A DNA stretch of 64,000 bases, taken from assembly GCA_033439795.1 (NCBI GenBank), contig JAUTDP010000007.1, positions 3,038,001 to 3,102,000 of the forward strand, in the 5' to 3' direction. The position numbers and the translations under genes are program-made. Origin of the DNA: Sordaria brevicollis. Its lineage: Eukaryota > Ascomycota > Sordariomycetes > Sordariales > Sordariaceae. Below are positions 45,424-58,497 of this stretch, piece after piece; within the stretch, counting starts at the first letter, position 1, and every line of letters starts with the position of its first letter. Below the pieces are notes generated by a model that saw only the letters and a list, made by a program, of their open reading frames with translations, had not been told where the DNA came from and searched no databases.

Positions 45424-48400
45424 TCAAAACTCCCACGTCGAGTCGTTTCCGACAGACTCGATGGCCCACTTGAACTTTTCACGCAACGTCTTGGAGAAGA
45501 ACTTCTCGATAGGCACATTAAACTTGGCCGAGAAGACAACCGTAAGACGGGGATCAATGTAGTTCTGTGGGAGAGAGTTAGCCTACTTCTATGAATGTTG
45601 GTGGAAAACCGATCAAACTTACGATTTTCGAGGTGCCAAGAGCAACCTCCTTGTTGCCCTCGCGGTCCGCGGACTGCAGCTCTAGGTTCTTGATACGCTG
45701 ATCAAGTTTTACAAGGGCGTTCTCCAGCTTCTCAACAGAGGGACCCTTGCCTTCAGCCTCGACCTTCTTGGTCTTGTTTTCTTTCTTGAACTTGGCTTCC
45801 AGTTCGGATGCAACCTTGAGTCGCTCCTTGAGCTCGCTAGCAGGCAGAGGCTTCTCGCCCTCGGCCACCCGCTTCTCGTTGTCCTTTTCGAACTTCTTGG
45901 TGATCTTGGTCTTCTGCTCCTCAACGAGGAACTCCTGATGAGACTTGACCCACTCCTCTGTTAAGTCTTCATCAAGCTCGAAGAAGGCCGCGCCCTTCTT
46001 CTTCTTGAGCTTGGGATCAAGGTCAAGCATCATCATCTTTGTCCTCCATTTCTGGTACCGCAGACCCTTAATCTGCTCGACAAGCTTCTTCATCTGCTGC
46101 TCGTGGCTAGCACCGACAGTGCGCTTGTGGTTGCAAAGGATGGCGACTTGACGGTTGCAGTCATTGTAAAGCTTGACCTTCTCGGCAACCGTAGCATTCG
46201 TCACCTTAAGCTCCTGCAGAAGCTTGGACATGGTGTAGGATGCGTTGTAAGTACGGAAAACCTTTGCCGTGAGGCCAGGCATGTAGCTCGACAAGTGCTT
46301 GTTGAGTTGGGTTGTCTGTATAATGAGTTAGCAACGTTGCAAACCAACTTGGCATCTTACAGAACAGACTTACCGTCAGTCTGTCGAATATGTCATCTCC
46401 GTCCTCCTTGGGAGGTTTCTTGAACATCTTTAGGTTCTTGAAGACCTGACGATCGACCGTGAACTCGTTGTAGAAGCGGATACTGTCCTTACCCAAGAAG
46501 TCAAAGATGACAGTGTTGGGTTCCCGGAGAGTAACGTGCTCGTACTTGAGAGAGCAGCAACCGACAGTCTCGGCCTCGTTCTCGGTATCCTTTTCGTTAC
46601 CAGCTCTGAGGGCAAACTTGTCAATGAGGTACATGGCGGTTGCACGCTGCCTATCAGCCATGACCTCGCTCTTGAGATCCTTGGTGTAATCGGCACGGAT
46701 ACGGTCGATGTGTTTCTTGAGCTCACGGGCCTTTTCAAATTTCTTGAAATCGGCCTTACCCTTGACAGTACTGTTTGCTGCCAACATCACATACTTGTAG
46801 TGACCATTGATGTTCTCTTGCCACATGGCGAGCCAAGTTGCCTTGTTGTCGTGCTGAACAGCCTTCCACTTGTGGCCAGCTGGCGGACCTGGGACCTTCG
46901 CTTCCTTGCCAATGTTGATGGTGATCTGCTCCGGATAAACGCGCTTCTTGATACACCCCGTCTTTGGGTGGTCGCCGCGGCCGCGGAAAAGACCCGGTAC
47001 TTCCACTTTCGGGTTGCCGACCTTTTCTTTCCTCCCATCCCACTTGCAATACAGATAGGGCGCATCCTTCTTGTCTCTCTCGGCCTTCTCGGCCTTCTTC
47101 TCCGCTGACGACTTGGCTTTGTTGGCTTTTATTTGAGCCTCCCTGTAGGCCCACAATTGGGAAAAGTCAAGCTTCTCGAATTCCTTGATGTCAACCTTCT
47201 TGCCGTTCTTGTCCTTGGCGCCGCCTGTCCGATCCAGTATCTCCTTGAAATCCTTGAAGAAGTTCTTCTGGAAAGTAGGGTTCTCGACGTTCACCGTCGA
47301 GTTCAGCATGAAGCCGAAAAAGGTGGCAGCTTCCTCGGCCTCAATATCGAGTTCGACCGGCGTTCCATCGTAGATGAGCTTGACGTCCTTTGGTAGGCGC
47401 TGGTACTCCTCGGGGAAGATGACACCGTTGTGCTCCAAGGTGGTCCACTTGATACTGTCATCTTCCTTCTTTGCTGACTCCTCCCACCACTTGTATTCCT
47501 CTTCTTCTTCATCGTCCTCATCAGTGATGTCCTTCGACTCTTCCTTAACGCCTTTCTTGGCAGCGGCGGCCTTGCCCTTCGGCGCGGCCTTGGTAGTAGC
47601 CTTTGCGGCAGGCTTTGCAGCAGGTGCCTTTTTCGCCCGCTTGGAGATGGGCACATCTGAATCGGACTCCTCCTTCTTCACACCATTCGTCTTCTTCGCA
47701 GCCGCGCCGTTGGCCTGTCGCTTGGTGGGTTTGGCGAGGGGCTCGTCATCGGAAGATTCATCCTTAACAACCTTTTTAGCAGCAGGCTTCTTGGCCTTGG
47801 TATCGGCCCGGATACTCTTGGCTTCCTTAGCCGCAGCCTTCTCGATGCTGGCTTTCTTCGCGGCGATCTTCCCGAGAGGTTCGTCGTCATCGGAATCCAC
47901 GTCCATATCCGTGTTCTTGGCTGAAGGGGGCAGTTTCGCGCCATTCTTCTTCGCAATCGGCTCGTCGTCGCTATCGGAGTCTGGTTGCTTGTGTTGCGTT
48001 TTTGAGCGTTTTGCCTGTCCTAGTTAGTCACAGATCAAGGATGAGCACCAATCAGGTAAGACACGGAGAGCCTACCAAGGGTGCCTCGTCATCACTGGAT
48101 TCATCCTTATAGTTGACTGACTGGTCAACGGATGTCCTCGACTTGCGCTTAGCCTGACCGTTCACTGGAGAGTCGATATCCATCTTATCCTGGTCGACAG
48201 GGCCGTTGCGGATGGAGACACCAACGGGAGCCATATGAGCCTTGGAGTCAGCGGCGTCCATGGCACGATCATCAGCCTTAGTGATGGTCGGCGCCGAGGC
48301 TAGAGTTGATAAAGAGTTAGTCTCTTGGTGATACAATGGCATGTTACGTCTAAAACACGAGGCCATGGAAGGCATGACACGTCGACTCGGATCCGCTGGT

Positions 48401-48548
48401 AAACCGTGTGACGGTGGGCAGAGAACAGAGTGAAGGGGTAGCGAGAGAAACCTGATGGGAAGACGGGTTTGACTGATCACAGGAGCATAGACGTACCATG
48501 ACCGTTAGCCTTGGCGAGCGGCTTGTCGTCTTCAGAGCCGGAAGACAT
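45424..48548 (-). CDS. top1: DNA topoisomerase I (type IB), 5 exons
   Basis: Relaxes supercoils by transient single-strand nicking in the nucleus. Exons in transcript order are 48497-48548, 48076-48299, 46374-48014, 45623-46315 and 45424-45564, giving 917 codons (916 residues). The N-terminal ~290 residues are a charged, Lys/Ser/Asp-rich region with repeated SSDDEPL/KRxK patterns (nuclear localisation). The core begins near [16 protein letters not shown] and contains [21 protein letters not shown] and [10 protein letters not shown] (catalytic-pocket Arg). A coiled-coil linker precedes the C-terminal domain, where the nucleophilic Tyr872 lies in SKINYIDPRL. The last intron splits this motif: exon 4 ends at SKI and exon 5 starts NYIDPR. 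Complete and intact. Confidence 0.95.
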
Positions 48549-50446
48549 GGTTGCGAGAGCGTGTTGCGGTGTCGACTCTGCGTGTGAGGATGTAAAGGCG
48601 CAAAAGCTGACCAGAGACGTAGAGTGGCCGCTAAACACCGGCGAGAACTACTGACAATTTATGCCTGTAGGGCAGCCGAGTCGAAAAGATCGTCTGTTTC
48701 TGCTAGGAAGGAAGACGTTGGGAGAAAGAATTTGCCGTGGAAAAAAAGTGACCGCCTACACCTTTTGACCGTAGATGGATTCTGGTGTGCAAGTCACTTG
48801 GTGACCAAGGCTGGAAAGCGAGGGTCTCGGGACTCGTCTAGGTGGTTGCGCGAGATATCGAGGTGGACGGTCAATGGAATGAGTGTGTGAAAAAAGAGAG
48901 GATGTGGAGAGTCTGGGGGGTGGAGAGGACCAAAGAGGCGCAAGGTGAGGGAGAAGAAGTGAAGGGGAAAAAAGCGAAGGCGGACAGCAGCATGAACGAA
49001 GTCGGGAAGAGCAAGGGCAATCGGGAGGCTGTTAAAGATAAATCCTGGGGCTCCACTCTGCAACTCTTTCTGGGCAGTCGCTGCCAGGACCGCCAGGCTG
49101 TGTGGACTGTGGGTGCGGGTGCCGTGGGTGTGTGTGGGCGATCGGGGGTAAGAACGACCTGAGCGAGAACTGACGGGAGTCTCCAGTCGAGACTCCAGCC
49201 AAGGTTTCGATGCGTAGTCGCGGTCGCAGGGGGAAGGCTCGCACCGCAGTCTCCCTGGGTCTCGGAGGGCACCTTTACCTGTAAAAATCCCTGAGGTGGT
49301 TGACTTTGGGGAGGCCGGTACTCTTTAGCGCGTCCCCGCTCTCGGTACCTTTGAGTCCGTGAGTTTCTAGCGTGGTGCGCGCCCGTCAGCGTTTGTGAGT
49401 GTGTGAGATGGAATGCCGTGGATGGAACTGAAGTCTTTTTCACTGCACTGCAGTTGTGGCAAGAGGGACCGTGACGTCCTAACAAATAGCACGCCCGTCA
49501 TACACCCGGCACCACGGCGATCGTGATCACTCATCCTCCCCAGCCTCACGATGATTGCACCACAGAGTTGGAGGTAACAACAACTAACTACCTTACCTAC
49601 AAACAGAAAATCACCGCGTCGTCCGATTTCATCAAGAAGGTTCTGTGTGCTTGCTCACCGTTTACTCTGTTGGATGACTTGAGTTGGGTTGTTTACTGTT
49701 TAGGACTCTGAGACTTGACGCTTTTGATACAAGCTTTTGCAAGGCTCTTCCCCGTTCCAGTGAGAACCAAACTCACATCGAAATGCCAGGCAGGTTTCAG
49801 TGAGGTGGATGGGACGGTCAAACTCGTCTCCAACAGAGGGAACTTTCAAGACAGTGAGCTTCTCGGTTTCCAGATTCAAAAGTCGCCGGTAGGTGGTTGT
49901 GAGATGTACCACGTCGATGTCATGTCCGTCTGCTGCCACTGATGCTGGGTGCTGCAGTCGTGCAGGATCGCAGGCGCGGGCCAGACCGGGTGCCCCACCC
50001 ACTTGGGAGCTTGCTGACAGCTGGCAAGGCTGGCAAGCACCGAAGATCTTGGCGCCAAAGCTCGCCCTCAAGGCGTATTTTACGGTTTTTACCGTCATAG
50101 AAAAGTGGTGACAAGCAACTGCACAGCTGGCAGGCAGGCCAATCACCAAGCCAATGGACGAGGACTTGCTAGCCAGGCTCGAGCCGGGAAAAAGGCGAAG
50201 GCGCCCGACTGGGACTGGACAGCGGGCGGCACTACGGCGAGCCACACCTCACGAAGAAAGCACGGCCGGAAAGTGAGCAGAGAGAGCGGAATAGTGTGGA
50301 ACCGACCTCAGCAAACCTCTCACGCCAATTGCGTCCTATTCCCATTGATCACTCCCCCACGATCAATTGCCGCCTGAATATCAAGTGGTCAACCCCGGGC
50401 CACTCCGAACCAGCAGGTCTCTCCCTCGTCAAATATCCATCTCAAA
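48549..50446. other. Divergent promoter region of TOP1 and ATP3
   Basis: The two genes are transcribed away from each other across 1.9 kb, so it should hold both promoters. The TOP1 side is G/A-rich on the plus strand (C/T-rich on the transcribed side), as seen before many fungal housekeeping genes. No gene recognised; the 204-codon minus frame at 48871-49485 is low-complexity and lacks family features. Confidence 0.55.
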
Positions 50447-51909
50447 ATGCTGTCCAGAGCTGCCCGCCCGGCCCTGAGAGCTGGTGCCGCCGTCTCGTCC
50501 CGGTAGGTGCTCTCCTCCCAAGAAAAAAAAAATACATGTCCTTTCTTTCCTAGAGTGCTCCGTCTCCGTCCAACATCTCGTCGTTTCGCCTCCGTCTGTT
50601 CGTCAACCACCGTGCACCGACCGACTACAGCTCCTCCGGGTCTACCTCTGGCTCTCACAGCTCTTTGCGACTACGAAAAGAATGCGATGCGCCGCCGGGA
50701 CTCCGATTCATGACGTCCGATATATGGAGGAGGGGCAGCAGCACCAAGGAAGCAAGCAAAGCAGGGAACGGGTTGGGTGTGGGGAGATAGAGGAATGAGG
50801 ACATCGACGACACACAACACACAACCCACAACGCGAGAACGAGGACGGACACACGATAGGCCTCGACGCATGCTACATCGAAGCTTGAGACAGAACATGG
50901 AGACTGATTCAAGGTCATGACAACAGAGCGGCTGCTCCCAGCGTGGCCACCTTCGCGACCCTCCGTGAAATCGAGGACCGCCTCAAGTCGATTCGCAACA
51001 TCGAGAAGATCACCAACACCATGAAGATTGTTGCCTCGACCAAGCTCAACCGCGCCCAGCGTGCCATGACCGAGTCCCGCGGCTACGGTGCCACCAGCAA
51101 CGAGGTCTTCACCTCTGCCGAGACTAAGCCTCTCGAGGCCGAGGGCAAGAAGAAGCTTGTCGTCGTCTGCTCCTCCGACAAGGGTCTCTGCGGTGGTGTC
51201 CACTCCGGTCTTGCGCGCTTCATCCGTCGCCGCGCTGCCACCGAGCCCGAGTTCGACATTGTTATCATCGGCGAGAAGGCCAAGGCCCAGCTCTCCCGTA
51301 CCAACAGCAAGGACATCGTCCTCAACTTCTCTGGTGTTGGCAAGGACATCCCCACCTTCGCCGAGGCCTCTGCCATCGCCGACCAGATCACCCAGCTCAA
51401 GGGTGACTACTCTTCCGTTGAGATTGTCTACAACAAGTTCGTCAACGCCACCTCTTACGAGCCCACCGTTATTGAGGCATTTTCCGAGGAGGCCATCCTC
51501 GCTTCCCGTACGTTTTTTGGTCGTTGTAATGCTCGTTGAAGGTTTGGGCAACTAACATGAAATCTAGCCAACTTCTCCGCTTTCGAGGTTGATGAGGAGG
51601 TCCTTGGCAACCTCCGCGAGTATGCCCTCGCCAACTCCCTCTACTGGGCTCTCTGCGAGGGTCACGCCTGCGAGATCTCTGCCCGTCGCAACGCCATGGA
51701 CGTGAGTTTTCCTCCCGTCCCATGCTTTCTTGGAGACGACGGACAGACTGCTGACGTGAACCCTCTTTTCCTCACTACAGAACGCTTCCAAGAACGCCGG
51801 CGAGATGATCAGCAAGTACCAGATTCTCTTCAACCGTACCCGCCAGGCCGTCATTACCGGCGAGTTGGTCGAAATTATCACTGGTGCCACCGCTTCGGCC
51901 GATATGTAA
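50447..51909 (+). CDS. atp3: ATP synthase F1 subunit gamma, mitochondrial, 4 exons
   Basis: Central rotor stalk of mitochondrial F1Fo ATP synthase. Exons 50447-50502, 50927-51507, 51568-51701 and 51781-51909 join to exactly 300 codons (299 residues), the normal length. The first exon encodes a mitochondrial presequence ([19 protein letters not shown]). The conserved N-terminal helix [20 protein letters not shown] and [16 protein letters not shown] follow, then [16 protein letters not shown]. The C-terminal helix carries the family signature in [24 protein letters not shown]. The first intron is 424 nt, much longer than the others in the window, and separates the targeting exon from the mature protein. 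Confidence 0.95.
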
Positions 51910-53053
51910 ACAGCATCAACCGCAGTTTATTAATAGCAGTCGAAGACGTGTTGTTGTTGAGAGAAAAGGAGATGAGAGGAGGAGGAGGAGACCTGAGCAA
52001 GAAAATCGACCAGAGCCGCAATCCATCCCTATCTACACTCTCTCGCTTAACATTGTTCCACGCATCATCACCAATGACATCGCGGTCGAAAGAGGACGAG
52101 TGTGTGTTGTTGTGGCGCGGTATGTCTGGTCCCAGCCCAAGCCCAAAAAGTTACGTGCCAATGATGATGTCTTCCTTTGTACCATTTGATGAGCTATGTA
52201 GCTTTTCCGTTATTGTACCACCAACACCTTCAATCCTTGAAATGTATGGCTTCTTTCGTAAGTTTTCCTGGCATCGCAAGCCAGTGACAACATGGTGCCT
52301 GCTCCTGCTCGGTGTGTAGTAAGCCGCTGGAACCATTGACTTTTCCTTCTCGGTCCACTCGACAAATCACATATCAGTTGATGGATTGTTCGTTGGTGAG
52401 TTCTCAGTAAGCAACATGTGCTACGCCGCCGGCCAACTTTCATCTGAACTGAAAGTGAGCAGTAGATGGTGAGTAAGTGGGAGCGGGTTGAGAGTCACGG
52501 GTAAACACGTGTGGACATAGGTCTGAATTCGGAATTTCATCCCATCTTATCCAATCCCCTCTCCGTGCCGCCCTCTGCCGCGCGACTGCGTGCAGCTGCT
52601 TGATCGAGCTAGAATGCTAGATAGGATGAGAAATTCGAGAAAAGAGATGGGATGGAAGAGTCCTGGCATTTGATGATCAAACAACAGCCTCAGCCTTGGA
52701 GACCAAAAGGTTTAGCCCTTGCGGATTTGATACAGCAAGAGGAAATTTGTGCCTATGTCATTCACCTCTGGTATCAGCAGGAAGATGAGTTAGGACAGTC
52801 ACGCTTATGTGTTCTACAGCAAGTTGGTGAAAGTGAACATCGGATAAATGGGTAAACAAACGTATTTTCTGTTTCTACCACCTAGATATAATGCCAAACA
52901 CCTTCTTTCATGCCTTGCCAGAACGCCTGTTAAGACATGTATACATACGAATTTTGACGCCACAGAGCCAGCCATCAGAAACAAGGCGACCGGAATGCCT
53001 CGCCTAATGCCTATCCATCTTTCAAATCTTTTCTTACACACCGAAACACTTAC
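51910..53053. other. Convergent intergenic region, no gene
   Basis: Lies between the 3' ends of ATP3 and the LSD1-type gene. Probably both 3' untranslated regions. No frame resembles a gene. Confidence 0.6.
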
Positions 53054-56000
53054 TCACCCAGTCATCTCAACATCAACATCACTCCCCTCATCCTCCGCGT
53101 AACTGCCCACCTTCTCACCCGCCCACCTAGCCGCTCTCCTCTGATTCCTCCCAGAAGAAAGTCCACTGCCACTTGCAACAACAGCAGGGCTACTTTGCCC
53201 ACCCGCTGCGTCCTCAGTAGTCTTGCCATTAGACGTGACAGCAGCAGCAGCCAGCGCACTCAACGGGACATACGGATTCTCCGCTTCGTACTTCTTCCTC
53301 AGCTCCGTCGCTTTCCGGTCCCACTCAGCCGCCTTCTCATTCCATTCCTTCATCGCAATCGCATGGACACGCTTACTTTCCTCCGCCTGTTCCTCAAACG
53401 GCCTCTTCTCCTCGGGCGTGGCGTCCTTCCACATCTTGGCGCTCATCATCCTCACCTCGCTACCGGATGCTTTGCCCTTGCCCGGTCGCCGACCAGCCTC
53501 GCACCGCTTGCGCGCGTCGTCGTAGTGCGCTTTGCTGAAGAAGATGTAGCCGGACACGACGGGCTTGGAGGGCTTCTGGGGCCGGAAGCCGATTTGCGAA
53601 GTGATGGAGTCCCAGAGGGCGATGTCGTAGGCTTCGAGGCGGGCTTGTTCGGGGTTGCGCGTGGAGGACATGGTGCCGTAGCTGTTGATTGTCACTTGCG
53701 TGGTTGTGGCTTCGGAAGAAGAAAGGGCTGCGGCTTTGCGCTTCAGGGAGAGGGATGAGGATTCCTTGGGGATGATGAGAGGGGTTGGGATATCTTTGTC
53801 GATAGGGCCGAGCATCGCTTCGAGAACCTCGGAGGCGGCACGGAGGCCCGAGAGATATGCGCCGTGGACGGTGGCTGGGTGGGTGCCGCACGTGTGCTCG
53901 CCGGCAAAGAAGAGGTTGCCGATGGGCTTGGCCATGGTGTCGTAGTCATCCGCTTTCATGTTGGGGCCTGCGGAGGAGTAGCTTCCCCGCGCGAATTTGT
54001 CGGATGCCCATCTGGTTACGATGGCCTCGATCGGTTGTTGGACCTTTGACCCGTAGACACGACGCAGAACGTCGGTTGCCTCCTTGACGAGGTCGTCATT
54101 GCAGGTTTGTTCCGTATCGTAGCCGGCGTCACCGGCCATGAGAGCGAGTAGGACCGGTAAACCACTGGTTTGGGTCACGTTGAACCACTGGAAGAATCGA
54201 CCCCTCTGGGAGGCGTAGTCCTTCTGGTCCAAGCTATGCCGGTTGGGTGGGTTTCTTAGGACACCGAAGATGTCGCGATCTTCGTCCCAGAAGGCCTCCT
54301 TGTAGACGAGGATGACCTTGTTGAGAACACCAAAGCCTAGACGTTCAATGGCACTAGACTTCCACTCTGGAAGCGGTGGCTCAAACTTGATATTACCATG
54401 CTTGAGCACGCCCAGAGGCATCGTGTTGACAACGAAGTCAGCTTCCACTTTGAATCCGTCTTCACACTCGATTACTGCTGGCCCTGTGGTGCTTTCTGTC
54501 GTATATGTGATTTTGTTGACGGGCGATTTTCGTCGAACATCGAGCGGTGTAGGGAGCAGCATCAAGCCTTTCGGTACGCTTTGATAGCCGCCAATGACCA
54601 TGGTGTGGCTTCCTTCCCATTCGTTGCCGGCATCGATGTCCCAACCCTGGAGACTCAGCTTGTTGTAGTTGATAGCGTTACTGTACTCCAGATTGGCAAC
54701 GTGCCAGTTCAGGAGCCTGTAGTCTTGAGCGGTCAAATCCACAATATCTCTGTACTGAGTGAACATGCTGTCGATAACGCTTCCCAAGTTGGCATCAGGC
54801 TCCTTGGCCGGTGTTTCTAGGTCGAGGTCGGCATCTTCGGAGACACCCTGCTTCAAGGCCCAGCCCATGAGCTTTGCCTTGTATGCCGCCTTGAGTGCGC
54901 CAGGCGTGCCAGGCTCGGTATGAACGCGGCCTGTAGCACGGTCCGATGATATCGGGACCAGATTCACCTGCGGTGCTATGCTCTGCTCCGACACAGGCGG
55001 TGCATGTGGCTGAGCGGCAGTTGATTCTTCTACCTGCCTGATGGTTTTGTAGGCTTCCGCGGAGCTATCCTTGCCCTCATCCATCAACTCCCTGTTACCC
55101 TCAATCAGCTTGGAGGTGGGCTGCTTAAACTTATACTCGCTGACTCGATCCAAACAGTCATTATACAGATTCTCGACCAGCCCATCTCGGGTTAGATCTA
55201 CAGGTTTGCCGTTAGAATCGTACAGGATCGTTTCTGGGCGCAATGGCCTGTACGGAATTCCGAGCTGTGCCCTGAGCAGAATGTTGATGGGATTGCCACG
55301 CTCAAATCCCGTGATAATCATGCCTCCCATCTCCGCCGTAAATCGCTTCCCATGGAAATTGTCTGGGATTCGCGCAGGCTTCGTTGCGAAGGGGCGAGAG
55401 TAAACCCTGCCACCTATGCGGTTTCGACCTTCAATTACAATCACTCGCGGGGGCTCTTCGCCCATCTCCCTGAAGTTCTTTGCGTACTGCGCAAAGAGTC
55501 CCTCAAGCTGCCTTGCACAGCCCAATCCAGCCATACCTGCGCCCAGAACAGCGACTGTCCTTTGCTTGAGTGGGGCAGCAGATGAGGATGAGTCGTTGGG
55601 AGCATGCTTCTTTGAAATATGCCGATAACCTACGCACCCGAAGTTGATGTATCCACGACGCACAAGCCAGTTATAGCATAAGCTAGCGGCATCAAACCAA
55701 CGGGTGTCTTTTGCGCATCCAATGGCCTCTTCGCGAGTAACAGCTATTTGAGGATTCCTTACCCACATCCTGAGTATGCCATTCCTGATATTCAACCAAG
55801 TCGTTACTTGAGCATGGCTGATGTGGTCTCTGAGCATCAGATACTCCTCCTGGTGGAGAGCATATGGGTTCAGCCTCGAGGCCTCTGCGGCAGAAATACA
55901 CTGTATAGCATAGTCCGGTAGTGAAAGATCGGGCGGTATGGATACTTTTGGGCGGACGTTGTACCTCCGCCTGGAGGGCTCTGTAGGGACCGTAGTTGTG

Positions 56001-57356
56001 GCTGTAAACCGAGGCAAGGGTTCTTGCGTTGGGGTTGGCTGATCGGGAGCTGCTTGTACTGGTCTCGCCTGGACGGAGGCTTCTTGTGCTGGCAGAGTTA
56101 GAGCTGGGGCACCTGGGGTTGATACGCTTTGAGCGCCAGTCTCTTGTGGTAGAGATTCATGGGTTTGCGATTCGGATGTCGGAGGTTCTTTCATCACGAT
56201 ATCTTGTGTTGGCGCTTCCTGGTGTGGTCTATCCAGAGATGGTGCTTCCAACATCGGGACATCTGGCGCTGTTGCTTCTTGCATCACCGTATTTGCAACT
56301 GGGGCTTCTTCCATCGATACGTCAACAGAGTCAGTTCGTTGAGGCGGCGAAGTTTGTCTCGCTGATTCAAGTACTGAGCCCTCTGGTAACTCTTCCTTGA
56401 TCTTTTGCTCCTTCAACGGTGACGTTGGCTCAACGAGTGTCGCTGCAGCTTCCACTGCTGTCGAAGAGGGCTCGTCCGTCAGTGGCAGAGGTGTAAGTCG
56501 GACAACTTCTAGAGTCGGCTGATCTGACAGCCGCATCTGCGGTTCGCCTTGTGGTTGCTCAATTGGTTGCGAAGGTTCCTCCACGTCGGGTATTGTTTGC
56601 TGCTCTTCCGCGTGCGGCTCCGGCTCCGGAGACACCAGTAAAGGCAGCGGCTCCGATGACTCCTGTCTTGCTGATAATTCCTTGGGTCCATCCGCATCCA
56701 CGGGGGTCGTAGCCTTGCTCGTTACGGATGGCGCATGGGACGAAGGGTTCGAGCGCTGATCCGAAAGGCTGCTCGCTGACTGTGTGATAGGGTTTTCCTG
56801 CTCCACCGCACTATCATCTTGAGGCGCTATGAGTGGTGATAATTCTGGAGGCTCCGACAAAGGTGAGGAAAAGTGGCTCGCGGAGTCTTCATCTTGAACA
56901 CTAGGCTCTTCCGAGGCTTGCGGTAAGTGTGGTAACTGTGAAGCACTACATGCAAGTCAGCGATGAGAAACAGCTAAAAGTTCAAGGCACAGAGGGTTGA
57001 ACAAGGGGGTGCACTGGTGTCGATGAGACAAAATAAACAAGCATAGCAACATACTCGTTTGCCGGCCCTGGGCTTTTTGGAGAGCATGACTCCTCCGAAT
57101 CCATCATATTCATGTCCCCAGTCCAGACCACAATTTCCGCTGCGATATCTTCAGAACTTGTCGACGAGCTCGTATCCGCGGAGTGGCCGCCCTCAGGCAT
57201 CCTTGCTCCCTTCATAGGGGGGTGTCTGCCGAAATTCGAGAGCTTAGATTGATTTGTTCGTGGTGAGCTGGATTCCATGCTGTCTTTGGTGCCCTTCGCG
57301 GCGCCACTGCTAGTACTACTGGTCTGTCCTGGTCGAGTCCGCTGACTATTGACCAT
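53054..57356 (-). CDS. LSD1-type SWIRM/amine oxidase/HMG-box chromatin protein
   Basis: Flavin-dependent lysine-specific histone demethylase homologue (KDM1/LSD1 family), nuclear. Exons in transcript order are 57055-57356 and 53054-56945, giving 1398 codons (1397 residues). The acceptor AG before 56945 is the one that joins in phase (PGPAND/ASQLPH). Residues 1-430 are disordered, Ser/Pro/Glu-rich, with a degenerate EAP repeat at about 314-420. The SWIRM domain is about 445-540 (LRDHISHAQVTTWLNIRNGI to NWLVRRGYINFG). The FAD-binding VAVLGAGMAGLGCARQLEG follows, then the split amine-oxidase domain to about 1150 with FFAGEHTCGTHPATVHGAYL near its end. A C-terminal HMG box spans about 1223-1310 (KPSKPVVSGYIFF, MMSAKMWKDATPEEKRPFEE). 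LSD1 with an HMG box is the usual fungal architecture. Activity is not shown by sequence alone. Confidence 0.9.
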
Positions 57357-58497
57357 ATCTTAAGCAGGACGGCAGCTGGCGACTTGGAAAATTCCGGTGA
57401 AGTGGAATATGAGGTTGATAGGTTGGAATCCCAGCGTCTTCCCTCACGTTGAAGTGGACCTCCTTCCATATATACGGGACAGGCCGGATTCAGCGGAGGA
57501 TAAAGGGTAAGATGGGGCCTGTTCAGATGGCGTTGATGTGAAGACTGGCCATTCGACTGAACCGCCTATTGCTACAATACAAGGAATGCTCCGGCTTCTG
57601 AGGGTTTTCGTTAGCCCAAGTTGAATATTGGAGGACCGTTTGAGGACCGTGTACAGTGACGGATGTGCAATGGGCTGGGAGAAAAGTGAATATAGCTGGA
57701 CTACGTGTAATGTTGTGTTGTTTGTGGGTGAACGAGTGGACATTGAAGATGGTGTCTGTACCTCCAAATATCATATCGCAGCCCATGGACCAATGTTGAA
57801 GTTTCGTCTCATAGACTAGACCTCGTACGATTGGTACGCTCGGTGTCTCGGTCTGAAAGGTCGTCGAACTCTTGAGGTGAAAATCTCGTTGGTGTTGAAC
57901 TAGGACGCCTGTAATAGGTGGCGCACCAGTACTTTCTAGTTGCCAGCCGTCGGGGGTTGAGTAAACACAATATAATAGGTATTCTTTGAATTTGCTGTTG
58001 TTGTTGTTTCTTCCGTCTTCGTGGTTGCTGTCTGACTGCCGTTGTCTCCAGTCTGCTGATACAGTTGCACTGACGGATCTACTGCGCGAGAACGGAACCC
58101 ACTCCCACTGGTAACAACGCCCTAAAAAGTGCGGAAAGACGGTAAGGTTCAGCGATAGTTCAGAATTTCCGTTACAAGAAATTAACGCTGTCCGTTTTAA
58201 TTGATTGATGCAAATGCTTTCTTTCGAACCATTGCGCGTCATTACGAGTAATCGAGGTCCGTGGTCCAATCACGTGAGGCTCAGAAAGAGGAGACCATCC
58301 CTGTGAATGATGGGAGAAGTAGGGACCGGGCTCTCTTCCACCAGCGTAGCTTCAGGTTCGCAATAAACACCAACATAACTCTCTTCACTTAATCTACGTA
58401 TCATAAGAATGACCTGAATCTTCACAGCTAGCGCCGTGGTATGCTTCTGTATTCCGCGTATGCTGTAGATCTTCCCAAAAACGGCATCCGACATCGA
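57357..58497. other. LSD1-type upstream region and VPS33 3' region
   Basis: Between two minus-strand genes. A minus frame of 248 codons runs from 58269 to 57523 (first ATG at about 58242), the longest unexplained frame in the window outside the genes. It has no recognisable domain and is probably upstream leader sequence, but a small gene cannot be excluded. Confidence 0.45.
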
